Below, piece after piece: positions 1 to 8,304 of a stretch of 48,775 nt of DNA. The notes beneath the pieces were generated by a model. The model did no database searches. It saw only the letters and a list, made by a program, of their open reading frames with translations, and was not told the DNA's origin. Origin of the DNA: JAWLCA01 sp050485905. GTDB lineage: Bacteria; Pseudomonadota; Alphaproteobacteria; Rhodobacterales; Rhodobacteraceae. Location: positions 1 through 48,775 of the forward strand of contig JBJHCH010000010.1 in assembly GCA_050485905.1 (NCBI GenBank). Reading direction: 5' to 3'. Each line of letters begins with the position of its first letter. Position 1 is the first letter of the stretch. The translations under genes and the position numbers were made by a program.

Positions 1-1475
1 ACCCTGCGCCGCTGCTGGAGGCCGCGCTCTACGGCGTGCTGACGGCGCTGGTCTTCACGCTCTGGCCGCTGGCGCGGACCGAACAGGTGCGCGCGGCGGC
101 GCTGTTCCGCGATGCCGGCGGGCGGTCGCGGGAATGGCCGCGGCCTGTCTACCTGGCGGCGACGGCGCTGATGCTGGCGGCGCTGGTCGGGGCGGCGGCG
201 TGGTTTTCGGGCGTGCCGGTGTTGGCCTACGGCGCGGCGGGCGGGATCATCGGCGCGCTGCTGGTGCTGCTGCTGGCGGCGCTGCTGGTGCGGCGGCTGG
301 CGCGCGGCGGGGCGCGGGCGCGCTGGGCGCGGGGGCGCACTGCGCTCAGGCTGGCGCTGGGCGCGGTGGGCGGGCCGCGGGAGGAGGCGTCGTCGGTCAT
401 CCTGTCGCTGGGGCTGGGGCTGGCGGTGCTGGCCGCGGTGGGCCAGATCGACGCCAACCTGCGCAACGCGATCCAGAACGACCTGCCCGACCGGGCGCCG
501 AGCTACTTCTTCGTCGATATCCAGAACGACCAGATCGAGGGCTTCCGCGCCCGGCTGGACGGCGATGCGGCAGTCAGCCGCGTGGACAGCGCGCCGATGC
601 TGCGCGGCGTCGTCACCCGGATCAACGGGCAGGACGCGCGCGAGGTGGCGGGCGAGCATTGGGTGCTGCGCGGCGACCGGGGCGTGACCTATTCCGACGC
701 GATGCCGGATGACGTGACGCTGACGGCGGGCGAATGGTGGCCCGAGGGCTATTCGGGGCCGAACCTCGTCAGCTTTGCCGCCGAGGCGGGGGCCGAGATG
801 GGGCTGCGGCTGGGCGACGAGATCACCGTGAACATCCTGGGCCGCGACATCGACGCCCGGATCGCCAGCTTCCGCGAGGTCGATTTTTCCACCGGCGGGA
901 TCGGCTTCATCATGTCGATGAACCCCGGCGCGCTGGCCGGTGCGCCGCATACGCACATCGCCACCGTCTATGCCGAGGAGGCTGCCGAGGCGGCGATCCT
1001 GCGCGATCTGGCGGGCGCCTATCCGAACATCACCGCCGTCAGGGTGCGCGATGCCATCGACCGGGTCAGCACCGCGCTGGCGGGGATCGCGGCGGCGACG
1101 GCCTATGCGGCGGGGGCGACCTTGCTCACCGGCTTCATTGTGCTGATCGGCGCGGCGGCAGCGGGTGAACGCGCGCGGGTGTTCGAGGCGGCGGTGCTGA
1201 AGACGCTGGGCGCGGACCGGCGGCGGATACTGGCCAGCTTTGCCCTGCGCTCTGCGCTGCTGGGCGCGGCGGCGGGCGTGGTCGCCATCGTCGCGGGCGG
1301 GCTGGCGGGCTGGGGGGTGATGACCTTTGTCATGGAGGCGCCCTATCGGTTCGAGCCGGTGTCGGCCATCGGCATCGTGGCGGGCGGGGTGGTGGCGACG
1401 TTGCTGGCGGGGCTGGCCTTTGCGCTGCGCCCGCTGGCCGTGCGCCCGGCGCGGGTGCTGCGGGCGCAGGACTGA
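1..1475 (+). CDS. FtsX-type ABC transporter permease, 3' part (YbbP-like)
   Basis: Partial gene entering from the left edge; the reading frame is open from base 3 and ends in TGA at 1473-1475, so about 490 C-terminal residues are visible. The protein has several hydrophobic segments near the window edge (around YLAATALMLAALVGAAAW and AAGGIIGALLVLLLAALLV), a further one around SSVILSLGLGLAVLAAV, a long extracytoplasmic stretch, and a C-terminal block of three membrane segments typical of FtsX/MacB permeases, ending in LRPLAVRPARVLRAQD. The duplicated membrane module resembles YbbP-like permeases that pair with a LolD/YbbA-type ATPase for export or envelope remodelling. The ATPase gene would be expected upstream, outside the window. 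The substrate cannot be inferred. The family call is firm, the exact subfamily is not. Confidence 0.85.
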   Translation, partial: PAPLLEAALYGVLTALVFTLWPLARTEQVRAAALFRDAGGRSREWPRPVYLAATALMLAALVGAAAWFSGVPVLAYGAAGGIIGALLVLLLAALLVRRLARGGARARWARGRTALRLALGAVGGPREEASSVILSLGLGLAVLAAVGQIDANLRNAIQNDLPDRAPSYFFVDIQNDQIEGFRARLDGDAAVSRVDSAPMLRGVVTRINGQDAREVAGEHWVLRGDRGVTYSDAMPDDVTLTAGEWWPEGYSGPNLVSFAAEAGAEMGLRLGDEITVNILGRDIDARIASFREVDFSTGGIGFIMSMNPGALAGAPHTHIATVYAEEAAEAAILRDLAGAYPNITAVRVRDAIDRVSTALAGIAAATAYAAGATLLTGFIVLIGAAAAGERARVFEAAVLKTLGADRRRILASFALRSALLGAAAGVVAIVAGGLAGWGVMTFVMEAPYRFEPVSAIGIVAGGVVATLLAGLAFALRPLAVRPARVLRAQD

Positions 1476-1545
1476 GGCCAAACGAACGTTGCGTCAGGCA
1501 TGGCTGACAGGTGAAGTGTAAATTTCCCTTGACGCATGGCGGTCG

Positions 1546-1564
1546 GATGATTTTCAATATCATC
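1546..1564. promoter_or_regulatory. Candidate operator: GATGAT-N7-ATCATC inverted repeat
   Basis: A 6-bp inverted repeat with a 7-nt spacer lies 68-86 bases ahead of the small cysteine-rich gene at 1632, just downstream of a TTGACG hexamer at 1529-1534. The rest of 1476-1631 shows no gene. It resembles only half of an FNR site (ATCAA at one side), so I do not call it an FnrL box. Regulator unknown. Confidence 0.25.
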
Positions 1565-1631
1565 AAGGTGGCGTGATCTGCCCGAATTTTCGGCAGCACG
1601 CCGGCGAACCTGGCGGGGGGCAGGTGCGGAG

Positions 1632-1961
1632 ATGATCATCAACGACGACAGCCACGACTATACCTGCACCGATTGCCGCCATACCGGACGCCCCTGCATG
1701 GAGGCGATCTGGCTGTGTCAGAAGCTGACCCATTCGATGGGCGCTGCGGCGCCGCGGCGCGAGATGACCGGCAGCGCCCAGTTCCGGGGCTGCGGCTTTT
1801 CCTGCGAGGCGACGGTGCGGATCAACCACGAGGATGTGCAGATCTTCTGCGGCATCGACAAGGCCGCGGCGGATCAGGCCGCGATCCCGCGCCTGCCGCG
1901 CGCGATGGTGCTGGCGGCGCCGGCCGAGCGGGCGGCCGAGGCAGAGGCGCGCCGGGCCTGA
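1632..1961 (+). CDS. Small cysteine-rich protein of unknown function
   Basis: 109 residues starting at an ATG preceded by GGTGCGGAG. I do not recognise the family. It has seven cysteines in the first 73 residues (12, 15, 22, 29, 54, 58, 73), with CxxC at 12-15 and CxxxC at 54-58, plus several histidines. There is no signal peptide or membrane segment, so it is probably cytoplasmic, and the cysteine spacing suggests metal or iron-sulfur binding (inference). The C-terminal 35 residues are alanine/arginine-rich and low complexity. It runs convergently into ccoS and stops 4 bases short of it. Location next to the copper/haem oxidase assembly genes is suggestive only. The codon pattern matches its neighbours, supporting a real gene. 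Confidence 0.65.
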   Translation: MIINDDSHDYTCTDCRHTGRPCMEAIWLCQKLTHSMGAAAPRREMTGSAQFRGCGFSCEATVRINHEDVQIFCGIDKAAADQAAIPRLPRAMVLAAPAERAAEAEARRA

Positions 1962-1965
1962 GCGG

Positions 1966-2127
1966 TCAGTCCCGTTTCGGCCGGTCGTCGTAATCGGGAT
2001 TGAGAATTCGGCGGCTGTCGCCCTCGGGGTCGTCATACTGGCGGTTCTTCAGCGACCAGAAGAAGGCCGCGAGCCCCAGCCCGCCGAGAAACAGCGAAAT
2101 CGGGATCAGGTAGACCAGCACATCCAT
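1966..2127 (-). CDS. ccoS: Cbb3-type oxidase assembly protein CcoS
   Basis: 53-residue single-pass membrane protein beginning MDVLVYLIPISLFLGGLGL, with one hydrophobic helix (about residues 4-24) followed by a short acidic/basic tail containing WSLKNRQYDDPEGDSRRIL, the conserved WxxxxxQYDDxxGxxxRIL pattern of CcoS. CcoS is required for inserting haem b and copper into the cbb3 oxidase. It is the last gene of ccoGHIS, 26 bases after the ccoI stop, on the same strand. The length matches the family (about 50-60 residues). Confidence 0.95.
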   Translation of the reverse strand: MDVLVYLIPISLFLGGLGLAAFFWSLKNRQYDDPEGDSRRILNPDYDDRPKRD

Positions 2128-2153
2128 GGGCTCAGGGTCTCATGCCGGGGCGG

Positions 2154-4334
2154 TCACTTCAACCGCAGCGCGTTCAACGAGACCGTGATCGACGACACCG
2201 ACATCGCCAGCGCCGCCCAGAGCGGGGTGCAGAGACCGAGGAGGGCCACCGGCACGAAGACGGCGTTGTAGATGCCGGACTGCCAGAAATTCTCTCGGAT
2301 GCGGCGGGTAGCGATGCCGCCCATGCGCACCGCCTCGGCGATGGGCGAGAGGTCGCGGCCCAGAAGCACGATGTCGGAGGCGACGCGCGCGGCATCGAGC
2401 GCCGAGGCGGGCGAGATCGAGACATGCGCCGAGGCCAGCGCCACGGTGTCGTTGAGCCCGTCGCCCACCATCAGGACGTGGTGGCCGGCGTCGTGCAGGT
2501 CGGCGATGCGCGCGGCCTTGTCCTGCGGCAGCGCCTCGGCCTGCCAGTCGTCGATGCCGAGGCGGGCGGCCATGGCCTGCACCGCGGCGGGAACATCGCC
2601 CGAGATCAGCCAGACCGCCTTGCCCTGCGCCTTCAGCGCCGCGACGAGCGCCTCGGCCCCCGGACGCAGGCGGTCGGTGAAGTCGAAGGCATGTGTCCGG
2701 CCGTCCATCGCCAGATAGGCGGCTGTGTTGCCGCGCGCCTCGGCCCCGACCCAGGCGGCGCGGCCGAGCCGGACGCGGCTGCCCTGCCACGTCCCTTCGA
2801 TCCCGTAGCCGGGAACCTCGTGCACCGCGTCGAGCGGCGCCGGGGTGACGCCGCGATCCTGTAGCGCCTGGGCCAGCGCGCGGGCGAGCGGGTGGCCGGA
2901 AGCCTGTGCCAAGGCAAGCGCCACGGGCAGCGCCCCGGCCGGGTGGTCGTCAAGGTTGGTGGGTTCGGGCGTGCCCATGGTCAGCGTGCCGGTCTTGTCG
3001 AAGACGACGGTATCGACCTCTGCCAGGCGTTCGAGCGCGGTGCCGTCCTTGATCAGCAGCCCCATGCGGAAAAGCTTTCCGCTGGCGGCGGTGACCACGG
3101 CGGGAACGGCAAGCCCCAGCGCGCAGGGGCAGGTGATGATCAGCGTGGCGATGGCGATGTTGACCGAAAGCCGCAGATCGCCGCCCGAGATGTAGAGCCA
3201 GGCGATGAAGGCGCCCAGCGACAGGATCGGGATGGTCGGCGCATAGGCGTGCGCGGCGCGGTCGGCCAGTGTGGTGTAGCGGGTGCGCGCGGCCTCGGCA
3301 TGGGCGACGAGATCGGCCATGCGGTGCAGCGAGGTGTCCTTGCCTGCCGCCGTCACCCGCACGGTCAGGGGGCCGGTCAGGTTGACCTCGCCGGCGCTGA
3401 GTTGCGTGCCCTCGCCGGCGAAGGCGGGCAGCGTCTCGCCGGTCAGCAGCGAGCGGTCGATCTCGGACCGGCCTTCGGTGACGATGCCGTCGACGGGGAC
3501 GCGGCCGCCGGGGCGGACCAGCACTAGGTCGCCCACGGCGAGATCCGCCACCGGCACCGTGGCTTCCTGACCGTCGGTCAGGCGGATGGCGCGGGGCACT
3601 TCCAGCGCGGCCAGTTCCTGCGCGGCCGAACGCGCGGCGGCGCGGGCGCGGAAATCGAGGTAGCGCCCGGCGAGCAGGAAGAAGGTCAGCATCACCACCG
3701 CCTCGAAATAGGCATGCTTGCCCGATTGCAGCGTCTCGTAGAGCGAGATGAGGACGGTCAGGACCAGCGCCAGCGCGATCGGCCCGTCCATGTTCAGCCG
3801 CCCGGCGCGGAGCGCGCGGGCCGCCGAGCGGAAGAAGGGCTGGCCCGAGAAGGCGACGGTCGGAATGGCAATGACCGCCGAGATCAGGTGAAAGAGGTCG
3901 CGCGTCGCATCCGTCGCCCCCGACCACACGGCGACCGACAGCAGCATGATGTTCATCATCGCGAAACCGGCGACGCCGAGGCGCATCAGCAGGTCGCGGC
4001 CCTGCCGGTCGGTCTCGGTCATGCTGAGCGTGCCGGGGTCAAGCTCATGCGCCTCGTATCCCAGCCGGTCCAGCCGGGCGGCGACATCCGTGGCGGCGAT
4101 CTGCGGATCGGCGGCGATGCTGACGCGCTTCAGCGTCAGGTTCACGCGGGCATCGCGGATGCCGGGCATTTGGGCCAGATCGCCCTCGATGGTGGATATG
4201 CATGCGGCGCAATGCACGCCGGGCAGCGACAGCACCAGCCGCGCCTCGACCGGGGCCTGGGCGGCAGCGACGGCGGCAGGAACCGCATCGCAGGCCGGGC
4301 AGGCCGAGGGCGGAGGGCGCAGCGCGGTGGTCAC
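2154..4334 (-). CDS. ccoI: Copper-translocating P1B-type ATPase CcoI
   Basis: 726-residue copper pump that exports copper from the cytoplasm for cbb3 oxidase maturation. Visible elements: an N-terminal CPAC pair (12-15), a heavy-metal-associated domain with GVHCAAC (Cys42, Cys45), membrane helices from about residue 115, the TGE actuator motif (298-300), the CPC transport motif in the membrane (402-404), the phosphorylated Asp446 in DKTGTLT, the SGHP motif (His481-Pro482) and the hinge GDGLND (624-629). I chose the GTG start at 4334, one base after the ccoH stop; the frame stays open further upstream but that stretch lies inside ccoH. Length and order within ccoGHIS are typical, and translation is probably coupled to ccoH. 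Confidence 0.96.
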   Translation of the reverse strand: MTTALRPPPSACPACDAVPAAVAAAQAPVEARLVLSLPGVHCAACISTIEGDLAQMPGIRDARVNLTLKRVSIAADPQIAATDVAARLDRLGYEAHELDPGTLSMTETDRQGRDLLMRLGVAGFAMMNIMLLSVAVWSGATDATRDLFHLISAVIAIPTVAFSGQPFFRSAARALRAGRLNMDGPIALALVLTVLISLYETLQSGKHAYFEAVVMLTFFLLAGRYLDFRARAAARSAAQELAALEVPRAIRLTDGQEATVPVADLAVGDLVLVRPGGRVPVDGIVTEGRSEIDRSLLTGETLPAFAGEGTQLSAGEVNLTGPLTVRVTAAGKDTSLHRMADLVAHAEAARTRYTTLADRAAHAYAPTIPILSLGAFIAWLYISGGDLRLSVNIAIATLIITCPCALGLAVPAVVTAASGKLFRMGLLIKDGTALERLAEVDTVVFDKTGTLTMGTPEPTNLDDHPAGALPVALALAQASGHPLARALAQALQDRGVTPAPLDAVHEVPGYGIEGTWQGSRVRLGRAAWVGAEARGNTAAYLAMDGRTHAFDFTDRLRPGAEALVAALKAQGKAVWLISGDVPAAVQAMAARLGIDDWQAEALPQDKAARIADLHDAGHHVLMVGDGLNDTVALASAHVSISPASALDAARVASDIVLLGRDLSPIAEAVRMGGIATRRIRENFWQSGIYNAVFVPVALLGLCTPLWAALAMSVSSITVSLNALRLK

Positions 4335-4335
4335 A

Positions 4336-4815
4336 TCAGCCCCGCACGTAAAGCACGACGCGCTGGCGGAACTGCGTGCCGTCGGGCGCGGTGGCGACCA
4401 GCCGGATGTTCCAGTTGCCGGGGGCGAGGTCCACCGGCGCGGCGAAGCGGCCGCGATAATAGTCGAAATCGGGCGCCTGATCGTCGCGCACATGGGTCGC
4501 GCGGCCGACGACCGCATCCAGATCCGCCACCTCGACCGGGGCGCCGCCCTGATCGGTGAAGGCGATGGTCAGCACGCCGTCATCGACATCGGCCGCCACC
4601 TGCCAGCCCAGCGCAAGCTGCGCCGCGCGATCCTCGTCAAAGGTCTGGCTGGCGACATAGCTGTTCTGCACCTCCAGCCCCGAAAAGGTGCTGACGGCCT
4701 TGTAGGCAAGCAGCAGGTTCACCGCGATGATGATGCCGAAGGCCGTCACGCAGATGGCGAGGACCTTGCCCCCCGTGAGCTTGCCGCGTGTGTCGGTGCC
4801 GGATCGGTCTGTCAT
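4336..4815 (-). CDS. ccoH: FixH/CcoH cbb3 oxidase assembly protein
   Basis: 159 residues, starting with an ATG that overlaps the ccoG TGA (ATGA). It has one membrane helix (about residues 18-38, VLAICVTAFGIIIAVNLLLAY) and a periplasmic beta-rich domain ending with GNWNIRLVATAPDGTQFRQR, the conserved tail of FixH/YtkA-like proteins. CcoH associates with the oxidase subunits during or after assembly and is needed for a stable complex. Its position between ccoG and ccoI is the standard one. Confidence 0.95.
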   Translation of the reverse strand: MTDRSGTDTRGKLTGGKVLAICVTAFGIIIAVNLLLAYKAVSTFSGLEVQNSYVASQTFDEDRAAQLALGWQVAADVDDGVLTIAFTDQGGAPVEVADLDAVVGRATHVRDDQAPDFDYYRGRFAAPVDLAPGNWNIRLVATAPDGTQFRQRVVLYVRG

Positions 4816-6242
4816 TGGCCTCTCCCGTTGAAGGTGGTGTCGACGCTGACGCGGCCGCGCCCCTCGGTCTCTGACGCCCAGAGCGTGACCTCGGTGCGGG
4901 CGGCGCGGGCGGGCGGGGTGCCGTTGGCGGCGGTCAGGTAGATGCGTTGGCTGCGCTGTTCGTCGGCCGGCACGGTGACCAGCAGGCCCGGCAGCCCCTC
5001 CAGCGTCAGGGTGAGCGAGGGGTTGCCCTGGGCCATGATGAAGAAGGTCCGCGCCTCTCCCCCCATGTTGCGCAGGCGCAGGTCGTAGGCGTTGCGGATC
5101 GACCCGTCGGACAGGGTGACGAAGGTGGGGTTGCGGATCGGCGAGATCGACATGTCGATATCGGTGCGGATGAAGAGCGCGACCAGCAGGCCAAGGCCCA
5201 CCCCGCCCCAGAGCGTGGAATAGAGCACCGTGCGCGGGCGGAACACATGCTTCCAGAATGGCTTTGGCGGCTTGCCCGCCTTCTCGGCCACCTCGTCCGA
5301 CAGCGCCAGATAGCCGATCAGCCCGCGGGGCTTGCCGATCCGGTCCATCACCTCGTCGCAGGCGTCGATGCAGAGCCCGCAGGTGATGCAGGCCATCTGC
5401 TGGCCATTGCGGATGTCGATGCCCATCGGGCAGACGTTGACGCAGGCCATGCAGTCGATGCAATCGCCCTGCGCCGGGTCAAGCTGGCCCTTCTTCAGCT
5501 TGCCCCGTGGCTCTCCGCGCCAGTCGCGGTAGCCGATGGTCAGCGTCTCCTCGTCCATCATCGCCGCCTGGATGCGCGGCCAGGGACAGGCGTAGATGCA
5601 GATCTGCTCGCGGAAGAAACCGCCGAAGAAGAAGGTCGTCGCGGTCAGGATGGCGATGGTGATATAGGCGGCCGGATGGGCATCCAGCGTCACCAGATCG
5701 CGCAGCAGCGTGGGCGCATCGGCGAAGTAGAACACCCAAGCCCCGCCGGTGAACAGGCCGATCAGCAGCCATGTGGTCCATTTCAGCCCGTATTTGCGGA
5801 TCTTCTCGCCGTTCCATTTCTGCCGGTGCAGGCGCAGCCGGGCATTCCGGTCGCCCTCGATCCAGCGTTCGGTCAGGATGAACAGGTCGGTCCAGACCGT
5901 CTGCGGGCAGGCATAGCCGCACCAGACCCGCCCCAGCGCGGATGTGAACAGGAACAGCCCCAGCCCGGCCATGATCAGAAGGCCGGCGACGAAGTAGAAT
6001 TCGTGCGGCCAGATCTCGACCCAGAAGAAGAAGAAGCGACGCCCGGCCAGATCGATCAGCACCGCCTGATCGGGCAGGTTCGGGCCGCGATCCCAGCGGA
6101 TCCAGGGCGTGATGTAGTAGATCCCCAGCGTCACCGCCATGATCCACCACTTCATCGTGCGGAAATTGCCCTTCACGCGCCGCGGAAACACCGGCTCACG
6201 CGCGGCGTAGAGGCTGGCGGGCGGTGTGTCCTGCGGGCTCAC
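4812..6242 (-). CDS. ccoG: Cbb3 oxidase maturation Fe-S membrane protein CcoG (RdxA-like)
   Basis: 476 residues with several membrane helices, a CGYACPQTVW motif, CIYACPW, and two ferredoxin-type [4Fe-4S] motifs: CIDCMACVNVCP (Cys 261, 264, 267, 271) and CITCGLCIDAC (Cys 285, 288, 291, 295). The C-terminal domain is an immunoglobulin-like periplasmic fold. CcoG acts as a cupric reductase in copper supply to cbb3 oxidase. A longer frame beginning with TTG at 6329 would cover the FnrL box at 6300-6313, so I place the start at GTG 6242, which has GGAG 7 bases upstream. First gene of ccoGHIS; predicted to be FnrL-activated in low oxygen. Confidence 0.95.
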   Translation of the reverse strand: MSPQDTPPASLYAAREPVFPRRVKGNFRTMKWWIMAVTLGIYYITPWIRWDRGPNLPDQAVLIDLAGRRFFFFWVEIWPHEFYFVAGLLIMAGLGLFLFTSALGRVWCGYACPQTVWTDLFILTERWIEGDRNARLRLHRQKWNGEKIRKYGLKWTTWLLIGLFTGGAWVFYFADAPTLLRDLVTLDAHPAAYITIAILTATTFFFGGFFREQICIYACPWPRIQAAMMDEETLTIGYRDWRGEPRGKLKKGQLDPAQGDCIDCMACVNVCPMGIDIRNGQQMACITCGLCIDACDEVMDRIGKPRGLIGYLALSDEVAEKAGKPPKPFWKHVFRPRTVLYSTLWGGVGLGLLVALFIRTDIDMSISPIRNPTFVTLSDGSIRNAYDLRLRNMGGEARTFFIMAQGNPSLTLTLEGLPGLLVTVPADEQRSQRIYLTAANGTPPARAARTEVTLWASETEGRGRVSVDTTFNGRGQ

Positions 6243-6299
6243 GTCAAGCTCCGATCCCTGGCTTTCGGCCGATCCTGCCCCGGCCGGGCCGCTTGCACC

Positions 6300-6313
6300 T
6301 TGACTTGCGTCAA
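6300..6313 (-). promoter_or_regulatory. FnrL/FNR box upstream of ccoG
   Basis: TTGACGCAAGTCAA on the minus strand is a perfect match to the TTGAY-N4-RTCAA FNR/FnrL consensus. Its centre lies 64 bases before the ccoG GTG start, leaving about 22 bases of leader if the box sits at -41.5. It should let ccoGHIS respond to low oxygen independently of the ccoN promoter. Confidence 0.88.
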
Positions 6314-6341
6314 TAAGATGCACTTTCAATACAGGTTAGAA

Positions 6342-6416
6342 CACCGGCACCCCTGGAAACGCGCGAACAGGACGGGGTGCCGGTGCCGCCCGGCGGCCCC
6401 TTGCGGGACCGCCGGG
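6342..6416 (-). other. Two consecutive strong hairpins between ccoP and ccoG
   Basis: Six bases after the ccoP stop is a stem (6389-6416) of twelve positions with one mismatch and a 4-nt loop. It is followed by a perfect 12-bp inverted repeat, CACCGGCACCCC / GGGGTGCCGGTG (6342-6353 and 6374-6385), with a 20-nt loop. Neither is followed by a clear T run, so this is not a textbook intrinsic terminator. The pair may protect the 3' end of ccoNOQP mRNA or act as a partial or Rho-aided terminator. Confidence 0.55.
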
Positions 6417-6421
6417 ATCTC

Positions 6422-7357
6422 TCATTCGCCGCCGCCCAACTGGTGGACGTAGATCGCCACCGCGCGCACCTCGGCCTCGCGGATGCGGTCCGAGAAGGCG
6501 GGCATCACGCCGAACCGGCTGTAGCGGACGGTGTGGCGGATCGCCTCTTCCGACCCGCCGTAAAGCCAGACCTGGTTGTTGAGCGCGGGCGCGCCCTGAA
6601 AGCGGTCGCCCTCGCCCTGCTCGCCGTGGCACGAGGCGCAGTTGAACTCGAACACCTCTGCCCCCGGTTCGGCCAGCGCGGCATCATGCTCCTGCCCCGA
6701 CATCGCGCGGACGAACTGCACCACCTGTTCGATCTCGTCATCCGACAGGATCTCGCCAAAGGCGGGCATCTGCGACCAGCGCGCATCGGGGTCGGTCTCG
6801 TTCCGGATGCCGTGGGCGACGGTGTAGTGGATATCCTCGACCGTGCCGCCCCACAGCCAGTCATCGTCCAGCAGGTTGGGATAGCCCTGCCCCTGCACGC
6901 CCGCCGCGCCCGATCCGTGGCACTGGCTGCAATGGGCGCGGAACACCGCCCCGCCCGCCTGCACGGCAAAGCGATTCAGGTCGGCATCATCGGCGATCTC
7001 GGTCAGTTCCGCCTGCACCAGCCGGTCGAACCAGACGGCGTTGCGGGCCTCGAACTCCTCCATCGTGTCGTTCAGCGCGCCGCGGGTGGAATAGCCCAGG
7101 ATGCCGGGCGTGGCCTGGCTGATCATCGGCCAGGCCGGGTAGAGCAGCATGTAACCTACCGCCCAGATAATCGTCGCGTAGAAGGTCCAGAGCCACCAGC
7201 GCGGCATCGGGTTGTCGTATTCCTCGATCCCGTCCCAGCTGTGGCCGGTCTTGGCCGGTTCGGCCATCTTGGCCTTCAGTTGCGCCTTGGTCTCGGGATA
7301 CTGGCGCTCGGGTGGGGTGACCTTGTTCTCGGGAACCTTGTCTTCCTCGTCGACCAT
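6422..7357 (-). CDS. ccoP: Cytochrome c oxidase cbb3 subunit III (dihaem cytochrome c)
   Basis: 311 residues. A cytoplasmic N-terminus (to about 50) contains the conserved HSWDGIEEYDNPMPRWW, followed by a membrane helix (about 54-75), then two periplasmic cytochrome c domains with haem motifs CSQCH (143-147) and CASCH (240-244). QMPAF (Met197) and VMPAF supply the likely axial methionines. CcoP shuttles electrons from the cytochrome bc1/c pool to CcoO. The ATG overlaps the ccoQ stop (ATGA), so translation is coupled. Full-length and normal for the family. Confidence 0.97.
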   Translation of the reverse strand: MVDEEDKVPENKVTPPERQYPETKAQLKAKMAEPAKTGHSWDGIEEYDNPMPRWWLWTFYATIIWAVGYMLLYPAWPMISQATPGILGYSTRGALNDTMEEFEARNAVWFDRLVQAELTEIADDADLNRFAVQAGGAVFRAHCSQCHGSGAAGVQGQGYPNLLDDDWLWGGTVEDIHYTVAHGIRNETDPDARWSQMPAFGEILSDDEIEQVVQFVRAMSGQEHDAALAEPGAEVFEFNCASCHGEQGEGDRFQGAPALNNQVWLYGGSEEAIRHTVRYSRFGVMPAFSDRIREAEVRAVAIYVHQLGGGE

Positions 7358-7557
7358 CAGCGTGCCTCCTTCGCTTGCGCGCTGTCCGTCTTGGGCGCGG
7401 GCTTGTCCTCGTTGCGGAAGATCATGCTGGACGTCTCGTCATGCACCTTGCGGCTGCCGGGCCGGAACACGAAGATCACGACGCCGATGAAGAACAGGAA
7501 CATGAACAGCAGATGCCAGCTGTCGGCAAAGGCGCGGAGCCAGGTATAGGTTTCCAT
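7357..7557 (-). CDS. ccoQ: Cbb3-type oxidase subunit CcoQ/FixQ
   Basis: 66-residue single-pass membrane protein beginning METYTWLRAFADSWHLLFMF, one helix about residues 13-35, then a charged tail starting FRPGSRKVHDE, as in CcoQ. It stabilises CcoP in the complex. The start ATG at 7557 follows AGGAGAGG directly; the ORF is open upstream but only across the ccoO end. The stop overlaps the ccoP start. Confidence 0.94.
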   Translation of the reverse strand: METYTWLRAFADSWHLLFMFLFFIGVVIFVFRPGSRKVHDETSSMIFRNEDKPAPKTDSAQAKEAR

Positions 7558-7567
7558 CCTCTCCTCC

Positions 7568-8293
7568 CTAGCGGCTGGCGTCGGGAACGAAGGTCGAGAA
7601 ATCGACCAGCGTGCCCAGCATCTGCATGTAGGCGATGATCGCATCCATCTCGGTCAGCTGGGGCTGGCCGTCGAAGTTGCGGGTCTGTGCGCCGGGATAG
7701 CGTTCCAGCAGGCCGGAATGATCGGCATCCGGGTCGGCCTGGGCCATGAAATCGGCGCGGGCATTGGCGATCATCTCGTCGGTATAGGGCACGCCGACGC
7801 GGCGGTGCGTGCGCAGCAGCGCCTCGATCTGCTGCCCGTCGATCCGCCGGTTCATCAGGAACCCATAGGGCGGCATGATCGATTCCGGCACCACCGACTG
7901 CGGGTCGATCATGTGCTGGACGTGCCAGTCGTCGGAATAGCGCCCGCCGACGCGCGCCAGATCCGGCCCGGTGCGCTTCGATCCCCACTGGAACGGATGG
8001 TCGTACATCGATTCCGCCGCCAGGCTGTAGTGACCGTAGCGTTCGACCTCGTCCCGCATCGGGCGGATCATCTGGCTGTGGCAGGTATAGCAGCCCTCGC
8101 GCACGTAGATGTCCCGCCCGGTCAGTTCCAGCGGGCTGTAGGGGCGCACGCCCTCCACCTCCTCGATGGTGTTTTCCAGATAGAACAGCGGCACGATCTG
8201 CACGAGACCGCCGATGGTGACGACCAGAAACGACAGCACCAGCAGCAGGGTCGCATTGGTTTCGATCTTCTTGTGATGGTCGAGAATGGACAT
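7568..8293 (-). CDS. ccoO: Cytochrome c oxidase cbb3 subunit II (monohaem cytochrome c)
   Basis: 241 residues. An N-terminal membrane anchor (about 15-37) is followed by a periplasmic cytochrome c domain with REGCYTCHSQMIRP (haem Cys68, Cys71, His72) and the GPDLARVGGRY and ESIMPPY motifs typical of CcoO/FixO. The start is ATG 8293, 7 bases after GGGAGGG; a GTG five codons upstream is in frame but lacks its own ribosome binding site. Lies 11 bases after the ccoN stop. Confidence 0.97.
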   Translation of the reverse strand: MSILDHHKKIETNATLLLVLSFLVVTIGGLVQIVPLFYLENTIEEVEGVRPYSPLELTGRDIYVREGCYTCHSQMIRPMRDEVERYGHYSLAAESMYDHPFQWGSKRTGPDLARVGGRYSDDWHVQHMIDPQSVVPESIMPPYGFLMNRRIDGQQIEALLRTHRRVGVPYTDEMIANARADFMAQADPDADHSGLLERYPGAQTRNFDGQPQLTEMDAIIAYMQMLGTLVDFSTFVPDASR

Positions 8294-8304
8294 GCGACCC
8301 TCCC

